This document shows positions 1 through 5,088 of a stretch of 7,251 nt of DNA, one piece after another. Under the pieces are notes generated by a model. The model had not been told where the DNA came from and made no database searches. It was given only the letters and a program-made list of their open reading frames with translations. The stretch is from JAFGTF01 sp035527995 (lineage in GTDB: Bacteria; Spirochaetota; B62-G9; DRHN01): positions 1 to 7,251 of the forward strand of contig DATKZJ010000037.1 in assembly GCA_035527995.1 (NCBI GenBank), read 5' to 3'. Positions within the stretch are counted from its first letter, which is position 1. Each line of letters begins with the position of its first letter. The translations under genes were made by a program, and so were the position numbers.

Positions 1-360
1 CACATGTCCGCCGCTGTTATCCGCGAACTTCTCGAGCAGAGGGAGAGAGATTCCACAACCGCTGTTCATACTGGATTGGCTATACCGCATATCGTGATAG
101 AGGGAGAAAAAAAGTTCGATATCATACTCGTGCGCTCGAAGTCGGGAATCGACTTCGGGGAGCATATGCCCCCCGTTCATATAGTCTTTGCCCTGGCAGG
201 CACGAGAGACGAGAGGAATTTCCACCTACAGGTTCTGATGGCGATCGCGCAGATCCTGCAGCACAAAGATTTTATTAACAACTGGCTGAAGGTCGACAGT
301 GTCGAGGATATGCGGAACCTTATTCTGCTCGCCCAGAGGGTAAGAAAGTACGAGGTATAG
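1..360 (+). CDS. PTS EIIA type-2 (fructose/PtsN-like) domain protein, C-terminal part
   Basis: EIIA domains accept a phosphoryl group from HPr on a histidine, for sugar uptake or as a regulatory signal. The hallmark GLAIPH is visible, with the phospho-histidine at residue 29 counted from the ATG at base 4. It is followed by the family's beta-strand core (KFDIILVRSKSGIDF), the strand with PPVHIVFALAG, and the helix NFHLQVLMAIAQIL. In complete EIIA domains this histidine lies near residue 60-65, so about 30 or more N-terminal residues are missing. The frame is open through base 1 (CAC before the ATG), so the gene almost certainly begins outside the window. It may be a stand-alone PtsN-like protein or the C-terminal domain of a larger transporter, since EIIA domains are known fused to cation antiporters and amino-acid permeases. 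No EIIB or EIIC is visible. The domain call is firm; the full architecture is unknown. Confidence 0.85.
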   Translation, partial: HMSAAVIRELLEQRERDSTTAVHTGLAIPHIVIEGEKKFDIILVRSKSGIDFGEHMPPVHIVFALAGTRDERNFHLQVLMAIAQILQHKDFINNWLKVDSVEDMRNLILLAQRVRKYEV

Positions 361-408
361 CCGAACCCCATTTCTCACAGATCACAGTACATAGTTTGAA
401 ATATGGAC

Positions 409-428
409 TTGCGGTTTTCTCACCGCAA
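409..428. terminator. hairpin between convergent genes, possible bidirectional terminator
   Basis: TTGCGGT (409-415) pairs perfectly with ACCGCAA (422-428) around a 6-base loop, TTTCTC. It lies about 50 bases after the EIIA stop and about 60 bases beyond the VOC stop, between two converging genes. There is no clean T-run on either side (ATTATGTTTATT follows on +), so terminator function is an inference. A looser pair, GTTTATTT and AAATAAAC, flanks the stretch between about 435 and 482. The hairpin also contains GCGGTTTTCT, which recurs at 3172 and 4762. Confidence 0.35.
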
Positions 429-486
429 ATTATGTTTATTTGCATAACTTCATACGCTGCTTTATCCAATTTGTGAAATAAACGCA

Positions 487-1536
487 CTAATCCTTCACCC
501 TGCCGAGAGCGAGGAGCCTGAGCATCCAGTCTGGGAGTGGTTTTTCAGGATCACGTTTTTTGAGGTCAAGGTACCAGCCCAGACGTTTCAAAAGGGGTAT
601 CTTATAGGTTTCGACAAACTCGATGAGTGTGCCGTCGGGGTCCTCGATGTATGTGAAGTGGCCCGATGCCTCCCCCATATCAAAGGCATCTCCGCTGTCT
701 GCGGTGATGGTAAATCCTCCCTTTTCACACTCCTCCTTGAGGCGTTTCATGTCATACACATCGAAGCAGATGTGTATGAATCCCAGGTCTCCCCAGTAGC
801 GGTTTTCGAAGATCTTCCGTCCGGATCTTGTCAGCGCCTGAACGAGCTCTATCTGAGAAGGACCGACCAGCCGCGAGAAGATCCCCCCAGGCTCTCGACT
901 CGGTTCAAGGAGGACCCTCCTCAGCTTCTCCTTGCCGCCGGGCAGGGACTCTAAACTATCGAAGACACCGGTTTCATCGTACACCACCCTGTCGTACCCA
1001 AGTATTCCTTTGTAGAGCCCGAGAGAGTGGTCTATGTCGGATACCCCGAGAACACAGCCGGCCACACCTCCCGTGGCACCAGGTCTCTTTGAAAACCACT
1101 GTTCCCCTCCGGTGACCTGATAGATGTTACCGTAGGGGTCTCTCGTGGCAAAGTATTCTTTTCCGGCAGGATCACGGTAGATGCCGCCGAGCAGCTCGAT
1201 CTGCCTCTTTTTAAAGGTCTCGTATGCGCGCCCCACATTGAATGCTTTTATCTTTGCCGCAAAGATACCGAGATCGCCCAGTTTGACGGTAAAATCCGGT
1301 CCCTTTGGTTCCCGGCTGGTATACTGCCATATCTCGAACCCGCTGCCTCCGGAGAGGCTCGCTGCGAGTATGGCACGGCGGCTCTGGAGTTTCCCTCCCG
1401 TGTACCTCGTCATGTGGACGGGCTCTCCCTCATCGTCAAAAATCGGGATATCCATACCAAATGTCTTTCTGATCCACCTGAATGAGCCCTGAATATCCGA
1501 AACACCAAGGCCGACCTGCTGTATGCAGTTGATCAC
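487..1536 (-). CDS. VOC-family (glyoxalase/bleomycin-resistance fold) protein, two domains
   Basis: This is probably a soluble cytoplasmic enzyme or binding protein of the vicinal-oxygen-chelate superfamily; substrate unknown. The first module runs from IQQVGLGVSDI near the N-terminus to DPYGNIYQV. The second runs from CVLGVSDIDHSLGLY through GFIHICFDVYDM to EDPDGTLIEFVE. Each has the characteristic N-terminal strand 'GVSD' and C-terminal 'DP.G' turn. In the second, His of IHICFD and Glu of LIEFVE are at metal-ligand positions; the first has Gln at its matching sites, so it may not bind metal. The ~45-residue tail is basic and helical. The longest frame begins at GTG 1572. The GTG at 1536 is preferred because GGAG (1543-1546) lies 6 bases upstream and a promoter-like pair would start transcription near 1570. 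This gives 349 residues. The gene is single, convergent with the EIIA gene. Function is not assigned beyond fold. Confidence 0.88.
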   Translation of the reverse strand: MINCIQQVGLGVSDIQGSFRWIRKTFGMDIPIFDDEGEPVHMTRYTGGKLQSRRAILAASLSGGSGFEIWQYTSREPKGPDFTVKLGDLGIFAAKIKAFNVGRAYETFKKRQIELLGGIYRDPAGKEYFATRDPYGNIYQVTGGEQWFSKRPGATGGVAGCVLGVSDIDHSLGLYKGILGYDRVVYDETGVFDSLESLPGGKEKLRRVLLEPSREPGGIFSRLVGPSQIELVQALTRSGRKIFENRYWGDLGFIHICFDVYDMKRLKEECEKGGFTITADSGDAFDMGEASGHFTYIEDPDGTLIEFVETYKIPLLKRLGWYLDLKKRDPEKPLPDWMLRLLALGRVKD

Positions 1537-1576
1537 TTCAGTCTCCGACCATTTAAAGTTGTTATCTGCCACCGGA

Positions 1577-1605
1577 AATATAAAAAAAATCGATCAGTAA
1601 AACAA
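1577..1605 (-). promoter_or_regulatory. putative sigma-70 promoter for the VOC gene
   Basis: On the minus strand, TTGTTT (plus-strand 1600-1605) and TATATT (1577-1582) are separated by exactly 17 bases, with a T-rich spacer. The predicted transcription start, about 7 bases past the -10, falls near 1570, on the upstream GTG codon. This favours translation from the GTG at 1536 with its GGAG site. The -35 box matches the consensus in only half its positions, so confidence is moderate. Confidence 0.45.
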
Positions 1606-1663
1606 CCTATAAAGACGAAAAATATGGTAAGGGCCGTGCGGCGTTCGACCTTTATATGCTTTT

Positions 1664-1714
1664 GGGGCCTGGAACGATGGCACTCGCGGTATCGGGGCCT
1701 CAAAACACGATGGC
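1664..1714. repeat. short imperfect tandem repeat in the divergent intergenic region
   Basis: GGGGCCT followed by ACGATGGC occurs twice, at 1664-1681 and 1694-1714, with 3 and 6 bases between the two words. It lies in the 237-base gap between the divergent VOC and Nudix genes. It could be a regulator binding site or chance; nothing else coding is seen in this gap. Confidence 0.3.
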
Positions 1715-1773
1715 GGATTAACTTTTCTCTATCCGGGGCTTCTCGCGAAATGCTTGATTTTTGAACAACACTC

Positions 1774-2244
1774 ATGCATTATTGTGTAGGGATCGACGAT
1801 ACGGTGGAAGGGATAAGGGTAAGGACGGCAGGACTCGGGATTGTAGGCTCGGCCGTTCTTTTGGTAGAGCACTCGAAGAACGGAAAGTCCTACTGGCTCC
1901 TTCCGGGTGGAGGAGTGAGGGTCGGTGAGAGTGCGAAGACAGCCCTGAAGAGGGAGCTGAAAGAAGAGCTGAACATCGAGGTCGTGGTACGCGATTTCCT
2001 TTTCGTCGTCGAGACCTGGTCGAGAGATGGAATACATATAATCCAGCCCACGTTTCTTCTCGATATAGACGAAACAGATGATATCGCAGTGGGCAGGGAC
2101 AGCAGGGTTGTCGGCTTCGAGCTCTTCGGTGTTTCAGACCTTGAGGGGAGGACGATCTATCCCGATATAAGGGAAGAGATAATCAAATACTTGAAATACA
2201 GAAAGGTAAAAAGCAAGTATATCTATAAACCATGGGTAGAATAG
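1774..2244 (+). CDS. Nudix hydrolase
   Basis: Nudix enzymes hydrolyse nucleoside diphosphates linked to another group, using Mg2+ held by the Nudix box. From residue 46 the protein reads G-x5-E-x7-REL-K-EE-x-N-I, matching the consensus GX5EX7REUXEEXGU except that the last Gly is Asn67. The catalytic REUXEE core is intact at residues 60-65. WLLPGGG (41-47) is the usual lead-in. Length (156 residues) is normal for a single-domain Nudix protein. Substrate cannot be read from sequence. The start is uncertain: ATG 1774 has no ribosome binding site. The in-frame GTG at 1804 is preceded by AGGG (1788-1791) at a long 12-base spacing and would give the more typical N-terminus MEGIRVRTAGLGIVG. A loose TTGATT/CATTAT pair (1754-1782, 17-base spacer) would also put the transcript start after 1774. 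The 3' end overlaps the next gene by 13 bases, so the two are probably coupled. Confidence 0.9.
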   Translation: MHYCVGIDDTVEGIRVRTAGLGIVGSAVLLVEHSKNGKSYWLLPGGGVRVGESAKTALKRELKEELNIEVVVRDFLFVVETWSRDGIHIIQPTFLLDIDETDDIAVGRDSRVVGFELFGVSDLEGRTIYPDIREEIIKYLKYRKVKSKYIYKPWVE

Positions 2245-3047
2245 TAAGAACAGTTCTTATCGTCCTGTTATTGTCGGTGGTTACGTACGCTTATGGTGAA
2301 AAGGGCCCGTACAGGATAGACTGGAAAACGAGAGAGATCGTGGTTACCGGTATATCGGGTCTTGCCACCGAAGAGTCCGGCAACCCAATCGAATGGCAGT
2401 ACAGTGCATCGGTACAGGCGAAGCAGGTCCTTCTTGAGAACTTCATGGCTTCACTGGGGACGCTGAGGCTCGATGCGTATAACTCCGCAAAAGACGTTTT
2501 AATGAAAGACCCTTCACGAAATGAGGCGATCCATGGGTATATCAGGTCTTTGGACAACTTTCAGGTGATCTACGGTGAAGAAAACGTCACCATAGTCAAA
2601 CGCATCCCGTTTTTCGGAAGGGCGGGGCTGGCTCCGCTCTTGATAGAGGGGGGTAAGGATCCGGGCCACTTCCAAACATACGAAGATCTCGTCTTTTCCA
2701 CAGAATTCAGCGGAGTCGTGATCGATGGCAGGGGGCTCGGTAGAATTCCGGCCTTGAATCCGAATATATACGATGAGGACCACAACCTTGTGTACTCCGG
2801 CGACCTGCTGGAACAGGGGAGTTTCGAGCGGTGGGGGGCCTGCCAGTACACGGATGACCCTTACTATAAGGGATACGAGGCAAGGGTGGGAGAAAACCCG
2901 CTGAGAATCGTTGCGGTACAAAACCCGAAGCTTATAGAGACTGACCTCTGCATATCTGACGAGGATGCAATGATCCTCCTGCAGCATCGGCAGACAAAAG
3001 ACCGGCTTAAAGAGGGCAGGGTCGTTATAATCATTGACTCATTGTAG
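2232..3047 (+). CDS. exported LPP20-like protein
   Basis: The N-terminus has basic residues (R3, R6), a hydrophobic core VLIVLLLSVV (8-17) and a TYA or AYG cleavage site near residues 20-22. This is a Sec signal peptide placing the protein in the cell envelope. The lipobox Cys of true LPP20 lipoproteins is absent; the only cysteines are at about 204 and 240. The middle and C-terminal parts resemble LPP20-family envelope proteins: FSGVVIDGRGLG (159-170), PALNPNIYDEDHNLVY (173-188), and a C-terminal block with A-V-Q-N-P, then ISDEDAMILLQ and RVVIIID. The region around 55-125 looks like the family's helical 'A...AL..L...I..L.ld' segment. The family's role is structural or unknown, with no enzymatic motif visible. 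Its ATG overlaps the Nudix stop by 13 bases, suggesting cotranscription, though the functional link between a Nudix enzyme and an envelope protein is unclear. Confidence 0.7.
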   Translation: MGRIVRTVLIVLLLSVVTYAYGEKGPYRIDWKTREIVVTGISGLATEESGNPIEWQYSASVQAKQVLLENFMASLGTLRLDAYNSAKDVLMKDPSRNEAIHGYIRSLDNFQVIYGEENVTIVKRIPFFGRAGLAPLLIEGGKDPGHFQTYEDLVFSTEFSGVVIDGRGLGRIPALNPNIYDEDHNLVYSGDLLEQGSFERWGACQYTDDPYYKGYEARVGENPLRIVAVQNPKLIETDLCISDEDAMILLQHRQTKDRLKEGRVVIIIDSL

Positions 3048-3170
3048 CACGCTCTCTGTAACCGCATAGTGTGCAGTTTCCCGCCATCGATATTCTGATA
3101 GTTTCGTGCGTGCTAATAGCCTTTTGCTGATGAACGTGCAGAGATTTCTCTATGATAATAGAAAGGTTAA

Positions 3171-3352
3171 TGCGGTTTTCTCACAAATTACATATCAACT
3201 GAGTTTATTGATGATATGATAGTAGTTTATATTTTAATGTAAAAAATAGAGTTTACAGTGAACAAAGCGCCTAAATACCCATTCCTTCGTAAAGGAATGG
3301 GTATTGACCTACCTATTACGATTGCACATAAGGAATGGGGATTAAGGCCCTT
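3171..3352 (+). repeat. dispersed non-coding repeat, copy A
   Basis: This aligns without gaps to copy B (offset 1590) from TGCGGTTTTC at 3171 to about 3288. Bases 3211-3260 match 4801-4850 at 49 of 50 positions. Copy A then has 24 extra bases (3289-3312) before alignment resumes with CTATTACG at 3313 and ends near GGATTAAGGCCC (about 3339-3350). Both copies sit in gene-free stretches downstream of a plus-strand gene. There is no coding potential. On the minus strand both carry TTTACA-N16-TATCAT (plus-strand 3216-3243 here), a promoter-like pair. It could be a miniature mobile element, a small-RNA gene or a remnant of a larger element. Confidence 0.75.
3274..3305. repeat. perfect 14-bp hairpin in repeat copy A
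   Basis: AATACCCATTCCTT (3274-3287) and AAGGAATGGGTATT (3292-3305) pair over 14 bp around a CGTA loop. The right arm lies in the 24-base segment absent from copy B. A further AAGGAATG at about 3330-3337 could pair with the left arm instead, as it does in copy B, so two mutually exclusive foldings exist. No T-run follows, so it is not a standard terminator. Confidence 0.7.
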
Positions 3353-3533
3353 GAACGGGTCATCAGCAATCGCTGAACAGCATCATGAACGGCAGGAGTC
3401 GTCCCTCTGCACCTGCTTTTCATCGGCGGGAAACGAGATACCCATCCGTACGATGTTCCAGTGTTGAGAGCTTCTGTCTTGGCTTGAGAATGATGACTTT
3501 TCAGCAATCGGCTGGATGGTATCGAGTGGGTGC

Positions 3534-3764
3534 CTACTGAGCGAGAACTGCCTTTCCGCCCTTAAGGCACTGGGTGCACACTTTCGTTGTTTTCACCTTA
3601 CCGTTGAGAACGATTCTCTTTTTTACGAGATTGGCTGCAAAGGACCTTTTACTAATACCCGTTATCTTGATCCCGGCACCCTTCTTCCTTCTCGCAAGTC
3701 CGCGTGTTGCATAGGACCTGCCGGCTATGGTTCCTTTTCCACAGACCGCACAAACTCGGCTCAT
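3534..3764 (-). CDS. rpmB: 50S ribosomal protein L28 (zinc-ribbon, C+ form)
   Basis: L28 is a small structural protein of the large ribosomal subunit. The protein has 76 residues, starts MSRVCAVCGKGTIAGR and contains the family's Arg/Lys-rich core (RRKKGAGIKITGISKRSF, then NLVKKRIVLNGKVKTTKV). CxxC pairs at residues 5-8 and 63-66 form the zinc ribbon of the C+ type, as opposed to Cys-free paralogues used under zinc limitation. The loop YATRGLARRKKGAGIKITG is longer than in the short form with SHS..TKRR. The ATG is preceded on the minus strand by GGAG about 9 bases upstream. The gene stands alone, as is common for rpmB, with its own strong promoter and divergent from the small duplicated protein. 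No clear terminator was found beyond its stop. Confidence 0.93.
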   Translation of the reverse strand: MSRVCAVCGKGTIAGRSYATRGLARRKKGAGIKITGISKRSFAANLVKKRIVLNGKVKTTKVCTQCLKGGKAVLAQ

Positions 3765-3797
3765 ATGATCTACTCCATCTCTTTCCTTACAAGGATG

Positions 3798-3826
3798 AAT
3801 ATAAAGAACTCTTTTTTTGACGTCAA
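3798..3826 (-). promoter_or_regulatory. strong sigma-70-type promoter for rpmB
   Basis: On the minus strand, TTGACG (plus-strand 3821-3826) and TATATT (3798-3803) are 17 bases apart. Each matches the consensus in five of six positions. The A-rich segment following the -35 is typical of a highly expressed gene. Transcription would begin around 3791, giving a leader of about 26 bases with the GGAG ribosome binding site. The position directly upstream of L28 supports the call. Confidence 0.75.
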
Positions 3827-3841
3827 GTTAATTCTTGACGT
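3820..3841. promoter_or_regulatory. inverted repeat across back-to-back -35 boxes
   Basis: ACGTCAAG (3820-3827) and CTTGACGT (3834-3841) are perfect 8-base arms around TTAATT. Each arm contains a TTGACG -35 word, one pointing left to rpmB and one pointing right (3835-3840). The left arm also overlaps the palindrome TTGACGTCAA (3817-3826). For the rightward gene, a -10 about 17 bases on (TAGTTT, 3858-3863) is weak. The symmetry could be an operator, or just two adjacent -35 boxes. Confidence 0.45.
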
Positions 3842-3885
3842 TGATCTGCAAATAGATTAGTTTGCACATAGATGGGGAGGGGCGG

Positions 3886-4161
3886 GTGAATCTCTATTTG
3901 TCAGTTAATGAGGTAAATGTCATCAAAGCCTGGGCGGATAAAAGCATACACGGCGGACATTGGGGTGACGGTGACATAACGATCCCAGAGGAATCCATCA
4001 TCCTAAAAAAGCTCGAGAACATGGAGGGCGGCAGGATAGAACTGAGGGAAAACGAGGTGAGAATAATCCTTACCTGGAGTGACAGCTCGATGGGCATTCA
4101 CAACATGGAGGAGGATAGTGTTATCAAGAAGTTGAACAAGCTTGCCAAATCGAGCGCTTAG
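3886..4161 (+). CDS. small hypothetical protein with internal duplication (91 residues)
   Basis: I do not recognise the family. The longest frame starts at TTG 3862, but GTG 3886 is preferred because GGAGG (3876-3880) sits 5 bases before it. The protein has no signal peptide or membrane segment and is probably cytoplasmic. Its two halves match each other. Residues 1-46 contain LYLSVNEVNVIKAWADKS and later PEESIILKKLENM. Residues 49-88 contain RIELRENEVRIILTWSDS and later MEEDSVIKKLNKL. The shared pattern is a beta-type strand, NEV..I..W.D.S, then an acidic helix cap and a Lys-Lys-Leu helix. The loop in the first half is longer and rich in Gly and His (HGGHWGDGD). The gene is divergent from rpmB and followed by a hairpin. 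Its reading frame, ribosome binding site and internal symmetry make it a convincing gene; its role is unknown. Confidence 0.75.
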   Translation: MNLYLSVNEVNVIKAWADKSIHGGHWGDGDITIPEESIILKKLENMEGGRIELRENEVRIILTWSDSSMGIHNMEEDSVIKKLNKLAKSSA

Positions 4162-4195
4162 GGCCGTCCGGCCTGTCGTTTTGCCGGCCTCTAAG
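4157..4195 (+). terminator. GC-rich hairpin after the 91-residue gene
   Basis: CTTAG-GGCCG (4157-4166) can pair with CGGCC-T-CTAAG (4185-4195) with one bulged base, and an alternative inner stem CCGGC/GCCGG also exists. It begins at the stop codon and lies 76 bases before the next gene. There is no T-run after it, so it may be a weak terminator or an RNA-stabilising 3' end. Confidence 0.4.
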
Positions 4196-4271
4196 TTCGT
4201 CTGTCCGAAATATAATTGCAGAATCAGTTTGCTTAAAGAATTCATATATCGATGAGAAGGCCTGAAGAACC

Positions 4272-4727
4272 ATGGAAGACGACATGAAAGGCAAGGTGGA
4301 GCGGGTCGAAGCCATTTTCGGTGAGCTTGGGTATGATACATTCGACAGAGAGACCACAGAAGATATGTATCAGGCGTCTTTCGGCAAAGACGGAGACGTT
4401 ACCGGGTCTGTCTTTATCGAAAATGACTGTAATTTCCTGGAGATTGCATACACCTACGTGTTCGAGAGAGAAGAGGAGACCTTTGTCCGGGAACACCTCG
4501 AATCAATGATGAACGTCTGCTATGAGTATGGAATATACTTCAACGTGGCGAGGGAAGAGGACGAGATAAGCTTCTCGATCTTTTCCAAGCTCTATTTTTC
4601 GGGATTTAATGTCGAATCACTCCACGATACAATCGTAGATTTCGTCGTGTGCAGCAGTGAGCTCTTCTCCATGTTCAATGTGGAGGAGGATGACCATTTC
4701 ACGGAAGATAGATATTATAATGAATAA
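4272..4727 (+). CDS. acidic YbjN-like protein, function unknown
   Basis: A soluble 151-residue, strongly acidic protein with no signal peptide. Its layout resembles YbjN and the type III secretion chaperone-like fold. It has an N-terminal helix (VERVEAIFGELGYD, 9-22), strands with YQASFGKDG and GSVFIENDCNFLEIAYTYVF (46-64), a helix of about FVREHLESMMNVCYEYG (71-87), a strand INVAREEDEISFSIFSKL-like (88-107), and a final helix ESLHDTIVDFVVCSSELFSMF (115-135). Such proteins are thought to bind partner proteins, but no specific partner is known here. The assignment is based on pattern, not a diagnostic motif, so it is tentative. The ATG is preceded by AGAAGG at 4255-4260 (11-base spacing). A second in-frame ATG at 4284 follows GGAAG more closely and is a possible alternative. 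The tail (137-151) is disordered-looking and acidic. Confidence 0.7.
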   Translation: MEDDMKGKVERVEAIFGELGYDTFDRETTEDMYQASFGKDGDVTGSVFIENDCNFLEIAYTYVFEREEETFVREHLESMMNVCYEYGIYFNVAREEDEISFSIFSKLYFSGFNVESLHDTIVDFVVCSSELFSMFNVEEDDHFTEDRYYNE

Positions 4728-4738
4728 ACGGCGCCGGG

Positions 4739-4769
4739 CTGCACTATAGCAAGCTCCTAGTGCGGTTTT
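4739..4769 (+). terminator. probable intrinsic terminator of the YbjN-like gene
   Basis: CTGCACTA (4739-4746) pairs with TAGTGCGG (4758-4765), including one T-G wobble, around an 11-base loop. TTTT follows at once (4766-4769). It starts 12 bases after the YbjN-like stop. The 3' arm and T-run coincide with the first bases of repeat copy B, so the repeat may have supplied or captured the terminator. Confidence 0.55.
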
Positions 4770-4919
4770 CTAAACAATTGAATATTAACGGAGCTTAGTG
4801 ATGATATGATAGTAGTTTATATTTTTATGTAAAAAATAGAGTTTACAGTGAGAAAAGCGCTAAAAGCCTCATTCCTTCCTATTACGATTTCAAATAAGGA
4901 ATGTGGATTAAAGCCCCTA
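4761..4919 (+). repeat. dispersed non-coding repeat, copy B
   Basis: This is collinear with copy A from TGCGGTTTTC (4761-4770) through the 50-base block at 4801-4850 (49 of 50 identical) and on to AAAGCGC and CATTCCTTC. It lacks the 24-base hairpin arm of copy A and continues with CTATTACGATTTCAAATAAG and GGATTAAAGCCC. CATTCCTT (4870-4877) can pair with AAGGAATG (about 4896-4903). The minus-strand TTTACA-N16-TATCAT pair is conserved (plus-strand 4806-4833). The copies share this segment but not the neighbouring genes, consistent with duplication or transposition. Confidence 0.75.
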
Positions 4920-5088
4920 TGTCCAAATATTTACAAAGTTTTGTGAGAAATGGGGGATAGAAGCTCCACCTGGTGATGTGGGGTAATAAGTTGAATCCCT
5001 ACCGGTTTGCGCACCTATTGGAAACACATCTTTCATCCTTAAGTCTTGGGCTAATACACCAAAGTGATCGCACACGGGTCCTGTAATC

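Larger units (their letters stand above)
3048..3533. other. 486-base gene-free region containing repeat copy A
   Basis: No convincing gene is seen between the LPP20-like stop and the L28 stop codon. The left part (3048-3170) is featureless apart from AACCGCAT (3060-3067), which is the inverse of ATGCGGTT at 3170-3177. The middle holds repeat copy A (3171-3352). The right part (3353-3533) is more GC-rich with only short broken frames, and may be a decayed sequence. A 69-residue frame at 3258-3467 has no ribosome binding site and runs through a hairpin and the repeat, so it is not called a gene. Confidence 0.6.
4728..5088. other. 361-base gene-free region containing repeat copy B
   Basis: No open frame of interest is present. 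The region begins with a terminator-like hairpin (4739-4765) and repeat copy B (4761-4919). It continues with TGTGAGAAATGGGG at 4942-4955, which is the exact inverse of 366-379. It then has about 130 bases of ordinary leader before the kinase-like gene. I see no strong promoter or ribosome binding site in that leader. Confidence 0.6.

Noticed and set aside
1533..1775. 80-residue minus-strand frame upstream of the VOC gene
   Set aside because: It overlaps the VOC start region and promoter in another frame, with no motif and no ribosome binding site.
2514..2987. 157-residue minus-strand frame
   Set aside because: It lies wholly antisense to the LPP20-like gene, which has a signal peptide and family motifs on the plus strand.
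3258..3467. 69-residue plus-strand frame
   Set aside because: It runs through repeat copy A and its hairpin, has a GTG start without a ribosome binding site, and the frame is not kept in copy B.
3363..3510. 10-base direct repeat TCAGCAATCG as a target-site duplication
   Set aside because: The 128 bases enclosed have no inverted ends or transposase trace, so a chance repeat is just as likely.
3516..3860. 114-residue plus-strand frame
   Set aside because: It is antisense to rpmB, whose L28 motifs and promoter are clear.
3171..4919. CRISPR leader/repeat interpretation of copies A and B
   Set aside because: The ~37-base 3' part (CTATTACG...GGATTAA) and AT-rich upstream part are leader-repeat-like, but there is only one unit per site, no spacer array and no cas gene.
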